Shown here one piece after another: positions 48,728 to 57,887 of a stretch of 64,000 nt of DNA. The notes beneath the pieces are model-generated. The model was not told the DNA's origin. It saw only the letters and a program-made list of their open reading frames with translations, and searched no databases. The stretch is from NCBI GenBank assembly GCA_029554865.1, contig JAKPUX010000202.1:1-64000 (forward strand), read 5' to 3'. This DNA is from a bacterium. Lineage in GTDB: Bacteria; Zhuqueibacterota; Zhuqueibacteria; Residuimicrobiales; Residuimicrobiaceae. How positions within the stretch are numbered: position 1 is the stretch's first letter; every line of letters starts with the position of its first letter. A program made the position numbers and the translations under genes.

Positions 48728-48747
48728 ATAGCCGCGAACCCAGCGAA

Positions 48748-49677
48748 ATGGAGAGGATGGCCGATTTCCAGAATATTACGGGCTTGATCTTTAACATCAT
48801 GCGCTTTTCGGTGCATGACGGGCCGGGCATCCGCACCACAGTTTTTGTCAAGGGATGCCCCCTGCAGTGCGCCTGGTGTCACAATCCCGAATCAATTTCA
48901 CCGCAGCCGGAGATGATGCTGCGCACGGACATTTGTCTGATGTGCGGCGCCTGCATTGCCGCCTGTCCGGTGGGGGCGATTGAAAACACCGCAGCCGGGC
49001 TGGTCACTCACCGGGAAAAATGCATCGCCTGCGGAATTTGCGCCCAGGTCTGCCCCGTCGAGGCCCGCGTGCGCGTCGGCCGTGAGATGACTGTATCAGA
49101 GGTGATGCTGGAGATTCTCGCCGACCGCGTCTTTTACGACCAGTCCGGAGGGGGCGTCACTTTCTCCGGCGGCGAGCCAACCCGCCAGCCCGATTTCCTG
49201 CACGCCCTTCTCACCGCCGCCCGGCATGAGGGACTGCATACCATCGTCGACACCTGCGGTTATGCCCCCTGGAGCGTCTTTGAACGCATCGCCCCCCTGA
49301 CCAGCCGATTCCTTTTTGACATCAAGATCGTCGATCCGGAAAAACACCGTCGCTGGACCGGCGTCTCCAATCGCCGCATCCTTGACAATCTGACCCGACT
49401 TGACGCCAGGGGCTGTGCCATCAGCCTGCGCCTGCCCATCATCCCGGGTGTCAACGACAGCCCGGAGGATATCAAGGGGCTGGTCGAGCTACTCCAGCGA
49501 TTGCACCATACCAAGAGGCTGCATCTCCTCCCCTTCCACGGAGGTGGAGCGGAAAAATATCACCGTCTCGGACGGGCTTTCCATCTCGAGCAGGCCGTTC
49601 CGCCCGATCATGCAGCGATCGAAAGAATTGCGCAAGACCTGCGCAACCATATCGAAGAGGTCCACATCGGGGGCTAA
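48748..49677 (+). CDS. Glycyl radical enzyme activase (radical SAM, PflA-like)
   Basis: Activating enzyme of about 309 residues that places the glycyl radical on its partner with S-adenosylmethionine. Seen: the radical-SAM cluster motif CPLQCAWC near residue 38 after FSVHDGPGIRTTVFVKG; an inserted pair of ferredoxin-type clusters (CLMCGACIAACP and CIACGICAQVCP, about residues 66-103); the SAM-binding GGE motif in TFSGGEPTRQ. It is cytoplasmic and oxygen-sensitive. The start may be 48748 or 48757. Its partner gene follows after 47 bases; it would be the HypE counterpart of HypD. Confidence 0.93.
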   Translation: MERMADFQNITGLIFNIMRFSVHDGPGIRTTVFVKGCPLQCAWCHNPESISPQPEMMLRTDICLMCGACIAACPVGAIENTAAGLVTHREKCIACGICAQVCPVEARVRVGREMTVSEVMLEILADRVFYDQSGGGVTFSGGEPTRQPDFLHALLTAARHEGLHTIVDTCGYAPWSVFERIAPLTSRFLFDIKIVDPEKHRRWTGVSNRRILDNLTRLDARGCAISLRLPIIPGVNDSPEDIKGLVELLQRLHHTKRLHLLPFHGGGAEKYHRLGRAFHLEQAVPPDHAAIERIAQDLRNHIEEVHIGG

Positions 49678-49724
49678 CATGAACCCCGAAGCCGTATCGC
49701 CGCCTACTAATACAGGGAGCTGCC

Positions 49725-52085
49725 ATGATGACCGAACGCGTGCGCCTTTTACGCGAGAAAAGCCTGCAAGCCGTTCCCACCCTTTCCACCGAACGCGCCG
49801 AAATTGTCACACGCATCTACCGTCAAGCCGGCCTCCTCTCCGCTCCGATGCTGCGCGCCCGCGTTTTTGCCGCCATCATGCAGGAAAAGGAAATCTGTAT
49901 CAACGACGGCGAGCTCATCGTCGGCGAACGCGGCCCCGCGCCCAAAGCCACCTCCACCTTTCCGGAACTCTGCTGCCACTCCCTCCAGGACCTGGAGATC
50001 CTCGACAGCCGCGAAAAGGTCTTTTTCAGGGTCGATGAGGGGACCCGCCGCCTCTATCGGGAGGAGTTCATTCCCTTCTGGAGGGGGCGAAGCATGCGGG
50101 AGATGATCCTCGCCAGTATGAGTGAGGAGTGGAAGCAGGCTTATGAGGCGGGCATCTTCACCGAGTTCATGGAGCAGCGCGGACCCGGCCACACCGTGCT
50201 CGACGACAAGATCTACAACAAGGGGATGAACGATTTTATCGCTGATATCGAGACCCGGCTGGCTGAGCTCGACTTCGTCAACGATGCCACCGCTTATGAC
50301 CGCGCAGAGGAACTCAAGGCCATGCGTCTTTGCGCGCAATCGATCATCGTTCTGGCCAGGCGCTATGCCGACAAAGCGGCAGCCCTGGCTAAAAGCGAAA
50401 AGAATCCTGCCCGCAAGGCCGAGCTGAAAACCATCGCTGTGATCTGCCGCCGCGTCCCGGCCGAGAAACCGCGCACCCTCCACGAAGCCCTGCAGTATTA
50501 CTGGTTCATCCATCTCGGGGTCATCACCGAGATCAATCCATGGGACGCCTTCAATCCCGGCCGCCTCGACCAGCACCTCTACCCCTTTTATAAAAAGGAG
50601 CTCGATGAGGGCAGTTTGACCCGGGAAGCGGCGCGCGAGCTGCTGCAGTGCTTCTGGGTCAAGTTCAACAATCAGCCGGCCCCACCCAAGGTCGGCGTCA
50701 CAGCCGCCGAGAGCTCGACCTATACAGATTTCGCCAACATCAACAGCGGCGGCCTCAAGCCCGACGGCAGCGATGGGGTCAACGAGCTTTCCTACCTCAT
50801 CCTCGAGGTCATCGATGAGATGCGGCTGGTCCAGCCCAGCTCCAACATCCAGCTCAGCCGCAAAAATCCCGATGCCTTTCTCAAGCACGCCCTCAGGGTG
50901 GTGCGCAAGGGCTGGGGCCAACCCTCGATCTTCAACGCTGAAACTGTAGTCGAGGAGCTGCTGCGCCAGGGCAAGTCCGTGGAGGATGCCCGTCAGGGGG
51001 GCACCTCGGGCTGCGTCGAGACCGGGGCCTTTGGCAAGGAGGCCTATATCCTCACCGGCTATTTCAACATTCCCAAGCTCCTCGAACTGACCCTGCACGA
51101 CGGGTTCGATCCCCGCACCGGGCGCCAGCTCGGGCCGCACAGCGGAGATCCCGCGAAATGGCACAGTTTTGCCGATCTCATGGCCGCCTTCCGGCAGCAG
51201 ATGGCCCACTTTGTCGCGATCAAGCTGGCCGGCAACAACATCATCGAACGCCTCTACGCCCTGCACATGCCGGTGCCCTTTCTCTCCATCCTCATCGACG
51301 ACTGCATCGCCCGGGGGATGGATTACAACGCCGGGGGAGCCCGCTACAACACCAGCTACATCCAGGGGGTCGGCATCGGCACGGTCACCGACAGCCTGGC
51401 GGCCTTGAAGCAGTACGTCTTTGAGCAGAAGCGGCTCGGCATGGCTGAATTCCTCGCCCTGCTGCAGGGGGACTTTGCGGGCGAGGAGGTGAAGCGGATG
51501 TGGCTAGTCAACAAGTGCCCTAAATACGGCAATGATGACGATTTTGCTGACGAACTCATGAGCGAGGTTTTTGAGATCTATTACAGCCTGGTCAACGGCC
51601 GCCCCAATACCAAGGGGGGCGTCTACCGCATCAACATGCTGCCGACCACCTGTCATGTCTATTTCGGTTCGGTCACCGGCGCCATGCCGGACGGGCGCAA
51701 GTCGGGTACGCCCCTCAGCGAGGGGATCTCGCCGGTCCAGGGGGCTGACCGCAAGGGGCCGACGGCGGTGCTGAAATCGGCCGCCAAGATGGATCACGTC
51801 CGCACCGGCGGCACCCTGCTCAACCAAAAGTTCACCCCCTCCCTGCTCAAGGGGGAGGAAGGAATCGACCACCTCAGCCACCTTGTGCGCGGCTATTTCA
51901 CCCTCGGCGGCCATCATATCCAGTTCAATGTGGTGGACGCCGCCACCCTCCGCCACGCCCAGGCTCACCCCGAAGAGCACCGCGATCTCATCGTCCGCGT
52001 CGCCGGCTACAGCGACTATTTCCTCGACCTCAGCAAGGCCCTGCAGGATGAAATCATCGCCCGCACGGAACATCAGGGCTTTTAG
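49725..52085 (+). CDS. hypD: trans-4-hydroxy-L-proline dehydratase (HypD) glycyl radical enzyme
   Basis: Glycyl radical enzyme of 786 residues that removes water from trans-4-hydroxyproline to give pyrroline-5-carboxylate. Seen: thiyl cysteine C430 and E432 in GTSGCVETG, and the radical glycine G761 in RVAGYSDYF. Against the Clostridioides difficile HypD numbering I recall (F152, H160, D278, S334, D339, F340, C434, E436, Y450, T645, G765), the residues here are F148, H156, D274, S330, D335, F336, C430, E432, Y446, T641 and G761, all identical and all shifted by exactly four. That separates it from pyruvate formate-lyase and diol dehydratases. Pyrroline-5-carboxylate reductase (proC), often adjacent, is not in the window. 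Confidence 0.9.
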   Translation: MMTERVRLLREKSLQAVPTLSTERAEIVTRIYRQAGLLSAPMLRARVFAAIMQEKEICINDGELIVGERGPAPKATSTFPELCCHSLQDLEILDSREKVFFRVDEGTRRLYREEFIPFWRGRSMREMILASMSEEWKQAYEAGIFTEFMEQRGPGHTVLDDKIYNKGMNDFIADIETRLAELDFVNDATAYDRAEELKAMRLCAQSIIVLARRYADKAAALAKSEKNPARKAELKTIAVICRRVPAEKPRTLHEALQYYWFIHLGVITEINPWDAFNPGRLDQHLYPFYKKELDEGSLTREAARELLQCFWVKFNNQPAPPKVGVTAAESSTYTDFANINSGGLKPDGSDGVNELSYLILEVIDEMRLVQPSSNIQLSRKNPDAFLKHALRVVRKGWGQPSIFNAETVVEELLRQGKSVEDARQGGTSGCVETGAFGKEAYILTGYFNIPKLLELTLHDGFDPRTGRQLGPHSGDPAKWHSFADLMAAFRQQMAHFVAIKLAGNNIIERLYALHMPVPFLSILIDDCIARGMDYNAGGARYNTSYIQGVGIGTVTDSLAALKQYVFEQKRLGMAEFLALLQGDFAGEEVKRMWLVNKCPKYGNDDDFADELMSEVFEIYYSLVNGRPNTKGGVYRINMLPTTCHVYFGSVTGAMPDGRKSGTPLSEGISPVQGADRKGPTAVLKSAAKMDHVRTGGTLLNQKFTPSLLKGEEGIDHLSHLVRGYFTLGGHHIQFNVVDAATLRHAQAHPEEHRDLIVRVAGYSDYFLDLSKALQDEIIARTEHQGF

Positions 52086-52096
52086 CCAACTCCAAT

Positions 52097-52134
52097 AAAA
52101 AAGCCTCCCGGGGAATTCCCCGGGAGGCTTTTTT
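52097..52134. terminator. Bidirectional intrinsic terminator
   Basis: Near-perfect stem AAAAAAGCCTCCCGGGG / CCCCGGGAGGCTTTTTT with loop AATT. It lies between the convergent hypD and ugd genes and gives a T-run in both directions. Confidence 0.95.
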
Positions 52135-52152
52135 GTCTGCGTGCTGGCTGGG

Positions 52153-53463
52153 TCAGGCTTGCGGGCGGCCGATGGCATAATAGCTGAAACCGAGATCGCG
52201 GATCTTGACCGGATTGTAGATATTGCGGCCGTCGAAGATGACCGGAGTATTGAGGGCCTTGCGAATGCGCTCGAAATCAGGTTCCCGGTAATCGAGCCAT
52301 TCAGTGACAATCACCAGACCGTCAGCGCCCTGCAGGGCTTCATAGTTGTTTTCGAACAGCCTGACTTTCTTGTCGAGGCCCAACCGCCGGGCCTCATGGA
52401 GGGCGGCGGGATCGTGAGCCTGAAGCTTGACCCCTTCGGCGTCAAGGGCGTTGATCAGGGGGATGGCCGGGGCTTCGCGCATGTCATCGGTGCGCGGCTT
52501 GAAGCTGAGCCCCCAGAGGGCGAGGGTGAGGCCGGCCAGCTTGCCCTGAAAATGCTCCCGGATCTTGGGCAGCAGAATCGTCTTCTGTTCCTCATTGGCG
52601 GCCTCGACCGCTTCCAGGACCTTGAGGCGGCAGCCATACTGCTTGCCGGTATGGATGATCGCCTTGACATCCTTGGGAAAACAGGAGCCGCCGTAACCCA
52701 TACCCGGAAAAATAAAGGAGTGGCCGATGCGCTTGTCCGATCCGATGCCGCGGCGCACCATCTCCACATCGGCGCCGACGCGGTCACAGAGATTGGCGAT
52801 CTCGTTGATGAAGGAGATCTTGGTCGCCAGCAGGGAATTGGCGGCGTATTTGGTCACCTCCGCGCTGTGCTCATCCATGACCAGGATCGGATTGCCGGTG
52901 CGGACAAAGGGCTGGTAGAGTTCGCGCATGATCTCCCCCACCTTGGGATTGCGGGTACCGATGATGACCCGGTCAGGATACATGAAATCATCGATGGCAG
53001 CCCCCTCCTTGAGAAACTCCGGATTGGAGACGACGTCGAAGGGGAGATCGGTCTCCGCGGCGATGGCCTCGCGCACCCTGTCCGCCGTGCCCACCGGAAC
53101 CGTGCTCTTGTTGACGACGATCTTGTAGCCGTTCATGAGCTTGCCGATGGAGCGGGCGACCGCCAGAACGTGGCTGAGATCCGCCGAGCCGTCCTCCTCG
53201 GGTGGAGTGCCCACCGCGATGAAGAGGATATCCGACTGCTCGACCGCATCCTTTATCGAGGTGGTGAAAGAGAGCCGTTCCAGTTTGTGATTGCGTTCGA
53301 CCAGTCCCTCAAGACCGGGTTCATAGATCGGGATCAATCCCTTGCGGAGGCCGGCGATCTTTTTTTCGTCCACATCCATGCAGATGACCTGATTGCCGGC
53401 TTCAGCAAAGCACGCCCCCGCCACCAAACCCACATACCCGGAACCGATGACTGTCAGTTTCAT
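52153..53463 (-). CDS. ugd: UDP-glucose 6-dehydrogenase
   Basis: NAD-dependent enzyme of 436 residues that makes UDP-glucuronate for capsule and other polysaccharides. Seen: Rossmann motif VIGSGYVGLVAGACFAEAG at the N-terminus, STVPVGTADRVRE and VVSNPEFLKEGAAIDDFMYPDRVIIGT, the catalytic cysteine in GYGGSCFPKD near residue 260, and a C-terminal NAD-binding domain (LWGLSFKPRTDDMREAP). The length is standard. It is transcribed alone, with a shared terminator at its end and no capsule genes beside it. Confidence 0.95.
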   Translation of the reverse strand: MKLTVIGSGYVGLVAGACFAEAGNQVICMDVDEKKIAGLRKGLIPIYEPGLEGLVERNHKLERLSFTTSIKDAVEQSDILFIAVGTPPEEDGSADLSHVLAVARSIGKLMNGYKIVVNKSTVPVGTADRVREAIAAETDLPFDVVSNPEFLKEGAAIDDFMYPDRVIIGTRNPKVGEIMRELYQPFVRTGNPILVMDEHSAEVTKYAANSLLATKISFINEIANLCDRVGADVEMVRRGIGSDKRIGHSFIFPGMGYGGSCFPKDVKAIIHTGKQYGCRLKVLEAVEAANEEQKTILLPKIREHFQGKLAGLTLALWGLSFKPRTDDMREAPAIPLINALDAEGVKLQAHDPAALHEARRLGLDKKVRLFENNYEALQGADGLVIVTEWLDYREPDFERIRKALNTPVIFDGRNIYNPVKIRDLGFSYYAIGRPQA

Positions 53464-53565
53464 ACCCGTCCCATCAAGTTAATGTCCGCGAAGAAAACGC
53501 TTCTTTAATCATCCTATTCTACACGCAGCAGGGCCGGTTTGCAGAGAGGGAAATGCGGTCAGAAC

Positions 53566-55194
53566 TTATTTCCCCGCTTCCGGCGCCGTATCCAGCAGGC
53601 TGCGGTCAAGGACAAAATCCCACATGGTCTTGCGCTGGAGGTCTGCTACCGCGAGTTTGAAATCGACATAGGCCTCGAGATAGGAGGTCTTGGCCGTGGT
53701 CAGTCGGTTGCGGTCGAGGGCCAGGTCCTGGCTGGTGATATCGCCATTGTTGAAGCGCTCGAGGGTGATGTCGAAGGCGCGCTGGGCCACCTCCTGGTTC
53801 TTTTTCAGCACCTCGACGCGGTTTTCGGCCTCACGCAATCGCATGACCACGTCGCGCACTTCGCGCTGGATGGTTTTCTTCTGCTCCTCCAGGCTCAGTT
53901 CGCTGGTCGAAAGGGCCGCCCTCGCCGACTGCACCTCGGCGTGGTTGACCCCCCAATCCCAGAGTGGCACGGTCAGGGTGAAGGTGACGCCGCGGTTGTG
54001 CGGACGGCGGTCCATATCCTCGATACTCGAATCCCACAGCCGGTCCCAGGGTGATTTATAGGGCAGACTGGAATTGCTCACCCCGGTGACGTCGTAAAAG
54101 GCGGCGATGTCGCCGCGCATTTCGCTGCGCGCATCGGCCTGCTTGACGTCGAGCCGGGCCATTTCGATATCGATCTGCCCCTCGCGCAGTTCGGTGCGGT
54201 ATTTCATCGCCAGTGCCGTAGCTCGCTCCAGATCAACCTTGACCTTTTCGAGCTCGAAATCAGTGCGCACGGCCACAGCATCGGAGAGCTGGAGTCCGAT
54301 CAGCTGCTTGAAATTGTCCTCGCTGCGCTGCCGGGCTCCTTCAGCCGAGAGCAGGGCGGCCCGGCTTTCCGCCAGATCGACCTCCATCTGCAGGGCCTCG
54401 ACCTCGGGGATGAGGCCGGCCGCATATTTTTTCGCCGCCAGGTCGTAGAGTTCCTGCTGCTGGTTGAGGTTTTCACTGGTGATCTCATGCCGTCGGGTCG
54501 CCTGATAATAATCAAAGAAGGAGCGGGTGACGCTGTAGACGATATCCAGCTCGCTGCGCCGAAAGCGCTGAAAGGTGCGCTCGTAGCTGAGGTTGGCGTT
54601 CTTCAATCCAAGTTTGAGCTGATTGATCGCGAAGAGGGGCTGTTTGAAGCGGAGGCTGATCGAGTTGTAGATTTCGCTGCGCGAGACGTCCTCATCCTGC
54701 TCCTGGAGATAGGTCGAGACATCGCGGTGGTAGCTTTGGCCGCGCAGGGTGAAGGCGCCGTCGGTCGGCAGGGGCTGGTTGATATCGAGGGTGCCGAGGA
54801 AGCGGGTGTAGCCGGTGGTATTAAAGACCGGCAGGGCACCCGGCACCTGGATTTCGGAGACGGTCTCGTTCCAGTTCGGCGCCTCCAGGCTGAGATCGGC
54901 GTTGGTCTTGAAGCGCCCCTTGGCGGCGATCAGATTCTGCGCCGCCTGATTCAGACTCAGGCGCAGGGATTTCATCTCATAACTCTGCTCGAGGGCGATT
55001 TTAATCGCCTCGTCGAGGGTGAGGGTGGCTTTTTCAGCTCCTGCAGCCTGGAGAGCGGGATGCTCCGGCGCAGCGACGGACGAAGAGTCGCCAAGCGCCG
55101 GCGCAGAACTCTCCTGGCACCAACCCCGCCCGCCGGCGGTCAGAAGCGCGATGGAGATCAGGACATGTACGGGGAAAAAGCGAATCTGAACCAT
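53566..55194 (-). CDS. TolC-family outer-membrane efflux protein
   Basis: Outer-membrane channel component of 542 residues. Seen: signal peptide (about 1-26), a linker, and two TolC (OEP) repeats with long coiled-coil helices, for example LTLDEAIKIALEQSYEMKSLRLSLNQAAQNLIAAKG near the N-terminus and YLEAYVDFKLAVADLQRKTMWDF near the end. ATG 55194 has GAGGAG close upstream; a GTG at 55215 is also in frame. It is the last gene of a four-gene export operon with a MacB-type permease and two HlyD-type adaptors. Confidence 0.9.
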   Translation of the reverse strand: MVQIRFFPVHVLISIALLTAGGRGWCQESSAPALGDSSSVAAPEHPALQAAGAEKATLTLDEAIKIALEQSYEMKSLRLSLNQAAQNLIAAKGRFKTNADLSLEAPNWNETVSEIQVPGALPVFNTTGYTRFLGTLDINQPLPTDGAFTLRGQSYHRDVSTYLQEQDEDVSRSEIYNSISLRFKQPLFAINQLKLGLKNANLSYERTFQRFRRSELDIVYSVTRSFFDYYQATRRHEITSENLNQQQELYDLAAKKYAAGLIPEVEALQMEVDLAESRAALLSAEGARQRSEDNFKQLIGLQLSDAVAVRTDFELEKVKVDLERATALAMKYRTELREGQIDIEMARLDVKQADARSEMRGDIAAFYDVTGVSNSSLPYKSPWDRLWDSSIEDMDRRPHNRGVTFTLTVPLWDWGVNHAEVQSARAALSTSELSLEEQKKTIQREVRDVVMRLREAENRVEVLKKNQEVAQRAFDITLERFNNGDITSQDLALDRNRLTTAKTSYLEAYVDFKLAVADLQRKTMWDFVLDRSLLDTAPEAGK

Positions 55195-55226
55195 ATGCTC
55201 CTCAAGAATTAGCACGCGGCAAGCCG

Positions 55227-56456
55227 CTATTCATAACGCAGGGAAACGATCGGATCGAGCCTGGCCGCCTGCCGGGCTGGATAAATGCCGAATACGATGC
55301 CGACGGCGGCCGAGACGGTGAAAGCCAGAATGATGGCGCTTAAGCTGACCAGGGTGCGCCAGCCTGCATAGAGGGCGATAACCTTGGTCAGAATGAAGCC
55401 AAGCAGCACTCCGAGCAGCCCCCCGGCAAAACTGAGCACCATGGCCTCGACCAGAAACTGGCCGAGGATGTCGCGCTGCCGGGCCCCGACCGCGCGCCGC
55501 ACCCCGATCTCCCGGGTCCGTTCCATCACCGAAGCGAGCATGATGTTCATGATGCCGATCCCCCCCACCAGCAGGGAGATACCGGCAATGGCCCCCATGA
55601 CGATGTTGAAGATGCGCTGGGTCTGCTGCTTTTGACGCAGCAGCGCCTCGGGGATGGTGATCGTGAAATCACTGACCTGGTTGTGGCGGCGGCTGAGGCT
55701 GTTGCGGACAATCGCGGCCGCCTCCTCGATGCGGCCGGAGTCCTTGACCTGGATGATGATGCGGTCGATCTCGCTGGCGAACACGGAGCGGGGGAAGCGC
55801 TTGACCGCAGCGGTGATGGGGATGTAGATATTGTTGTTGAGATTGTCGGAAATCCCCGAGCCGGCGCCCGCGCTGGGCTTCTCCTCCATCACTCCGAGCA
55901 CGGTATACCACTGGCTGCCGATCTTGATGCGCTCACCGACCGGATCCTGGAAGAGAAAGAGGGCGTAGCGGACCTCGGCGCCGAGGACGCAAACCCGGCG
56001 CGCCTCCGTGACATCCTGATAATTGAAAAAGGCGCCCAGGCGTGGGGTGAAGGCCATCACTCGCTCATAATCAGGCAGGGTACCGACCACAGTCGCCTCG
56101 ACACTCTCCTGGCCGAAATAGATCTGCTCCTTGACCGAACGCTCCGGGATGGCCATGGCCACCAGGGGATTGATCGTCTGCAGGGCGGCGGCATCCTCGA
56201 GCAAAAGCCCGCGCGAGAGATTGCTGCGGCCGGCGCCACTTTCTTCATCCTCAATCGGGATATCGTTGATGAGGATGTTGTTCATGCCCATGAGCTGGAT
56301 CTGCTCGAGGGCCTCCTGCTTGGCCCCCTCCCCGATGGAGAGCATGGCGATGACTGCAGCCACGCCAAAGATGATCCCGAGGGCGGTGAGGATCGAGCGC
56401 AGTTTGTGGCTGCGAATGCCCTCCAGGCCGATCTCGACACTTTCACGTATATTCAT
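55227..56456 (-). CDS. MacB-type ABC permease without ATPase domain
   Basis: Permease of 409 residues with the MacB/FtsX fold. Seen: first membrane helix (about 20-45, LRSILTALGIIFGVAAVIAMLSIG), a periplasmic MacB domain (about 50-270), then three helices in the C-terminal third including GGIGIMNIMLASVMERTREIGVRRAVGA, the classic MacB loop that contacts the ATPase. The N-terminal ATPase domain of full-length MacB is absent and no ATPase gene lies in the operon, so a partner must be encoded elsewhere. Two HlyD-type adaptor genes precede it and a TolC-type gene follows. Confidence 0.9.
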   Translation of the reverse strand: MNIRESVEIGLEGIRSHKLRSILTALGIIFGVAAVIAMLSIGEGAKQEALEQIQLMGMNNILINDIPIEDEESGAGRSNLSRGLLLEDAAALQTINPLVAMAIPERSVKEQIYFGQESVEATVVGTLPDYERVMAFTPRLGAFFNYQDVTEARRVCVLGAEVRYALFLFQDPVGERIKIGSQWYTVLGVMEEKPSAGAGSGISDNLNNNIYIPITAAVKRFPRSVFASEIDRIIIQVKDSGRIEEAAAIVRNSLSRRHNQVSDFTITIPEALLRQKQQTQRIFNIVMGAIAGISLLVGGIGIMNIMLASVMERTREIGVRRAVGARQRDILGQFLVEAMVLSFAGGLLGVLLGFILTKVIALYAGWRTLVSLSAIILAFTVSAAVGIVFGIYPARQAARLDPIVSLRYE

Positions 56457-56471
56457 GTGGACTCTTTCTGT

Positions 56472-57839
56472 TCAGCGCATGATCATAAAGGCGCCGCGGC
56501 CGCCGGGCGCCCGGCGTTCAGACCGCTTCTCCTTGATCGCGGCCGTGCTCTTTTCCCCCGCGGCGGCGACCGGAAGGGTGGGATCGCGCAGAGCCACCAG
56601 ATCACCCTGCTTGAGTCCCTTTTCGATGACGATGAAATCGCTGTTCTTGGGACCGATCTGCACCTCCCGGCGTTTAAAACCACCCTTCTTGATGTAAACG
56701 ATGGTGGTGTCGTCCTTGTGGACCACGCTTTCGAGGGGCACGAAAAGCTTGTCCTTGATGCGGTCGGTGATGATCTGACACTGGGCGGTCATGCCAGGGC
56801 GCAAGCGCCCGTCGGCTCCGTCGATAAGAATCTCAACATCAAAGGTCTTGACTTCCGAGTCGCTCTCACGGCTGGCGAGGGTGGCCACACGCAGCACCTT
56901 GCCGTAGAACTGCTGGCCGGGGAGGGCGTCGACGGAGAGGACCGCCTGCTGGTCGGGGTGCACCTGGCTGATAAAAACCTCGTTGACCTTGGCCTTGACC
57001 ATCATGGTCGCGAGATCGGGGATCTCAACCAGGGTCTGGCCGCGGAAGGGACTGTCGCCGACCTTGACCTTGGCGCGGCCGTTGGCGCCCCAGATCTCCT
57101 GCAGCACCACCATACCGTCGATGGGGGCGCGCAAGGTGAGATCATTCAGCTCCTGGGCTTTCTGCTCATAACGGAGCCGGGCCTGGCGCAGCTTGAGGTT
57201 GCTTTTGGTCAGGTCCGCCTTGTTGATGATCTCCTGGGATTCGATCTTGCGCTGGGCCTGTTCCAGCGAGAGGGTGGCCTTTTTGAGGCTGAGTTCCTGC
57301 TCACGCTGTTTGGAGGGGGCCTCGTATTTCATCTGTTCGTAGCGGAGTTTGGCCTGCTCAAAAGAGTATTGTTCGGTCTCATAGGCGGTATTGAGCTGGG
57401 CCATGGTCGACCTGTTCGAGGCCTGCAGACTGGCCAGATCGGCAAGGGCCGATTCGTATTCATTGCGACGGTCCTCGAGATCCTGACTGGCTTCGGCGGT
57501 GTCGAACTGGACGAGGAAATCGCCCGTCCGGACCAGGGAGCCGTCCTCAGCCAGGGCGACAACGCGGAGACTGCCCCTGACTTTGGCGGGGACGCCCACG
57601 GATACCGATTTGACTGCATAGAGCTCACCGCTCTGGTTGATGTCGATGACAAAGTCGCCGAAGCGCGCGGCAGTAGTGGCCACATCGGGGACCGAGCCCA
57701 GGGTCTTTTTGTAGATCACGAAGACAAGGAGCAGGGTCGCCAGCACAAGCACGGGAATGCGCCATTTGCCCAGGCGCACCAGCAGATGAGCGTCGAACCA
57801 GCGCCAGGCTTTTTTTATCTCTTCAAGGTATTTCTTCAT
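56472..57839 (-). CDS. HlyD/MacA-type periplasmic adaptor
   Basis: Membrane-fusion protein of 455 residues. Seen: a membrane anchor (about 28-48), a biotinyl-lipoyl half-motif (about 60-110, LYAVKSVSVGVPAKVRGSLRVVALAEDGSLVRTGD), a long coiled-coil (about 115-235), the second lipoyl half (LTLRAPIDGMVVLQEI), and beta-barrel and membrane-proximal domains (DQQAVLSVDALPGQQFYGKV, GRLRPGMTAQCQI). It bridges the MacB-type permease to the TolC-type channel. It starts 48 bases after a paralogous adaptor gene. Confidence 0.92.
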   Translation of the reverse strand: MKKYLEEIKKAWRWFDAHLLVRLGKWRIPVLVLATLLLVFVIYKKTLGSVPDVATTAARFGDFVIDINQSGELYAVKSVSVGVPAKVRGSLRVVALAEDGSLVRTGDFLVQFDTAEASQDLEDRRNEYESALADLASLQASNRSTMAQLNTAYETEQYSFEQAKLRYEQMKYEAPSKQREQELSLKKATLSLEQAQRKIESQEIINKADLTKSNLKLRQARLRYEQKAQELNDLTLRAPIDGMVVLQEIWGANGRAKVKVGDSPFRGQTLVEIPDLATMMVKAKVNEVFISQVHPDQQAVLSVDALPGQQFYGKVLRVATLASRESDSEVKTFDVEILIDGADGRLRPGMTAQCQIITDRIKDKLFVPLESVVHKDDTTIVYIKKGGFKRREVQIGPKNSDFIVIEKGLKQGDLVALRDPTLPVAAAGEKSTAAIKEKRSERRAPGGRGAFMIMR

Positions 57840-57887
57840 CTGTTCGCCTTTTGTGGTTAAGCCAACAACAATAGATCAGCATTTACC

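Noticed and set aside
53464-53565. Possible terminator between the TolC and ugd genes
   Set aside because: Only a 4-bp stem (GAAG/CTTC) could be formed near 53490-53510; too weak to call.
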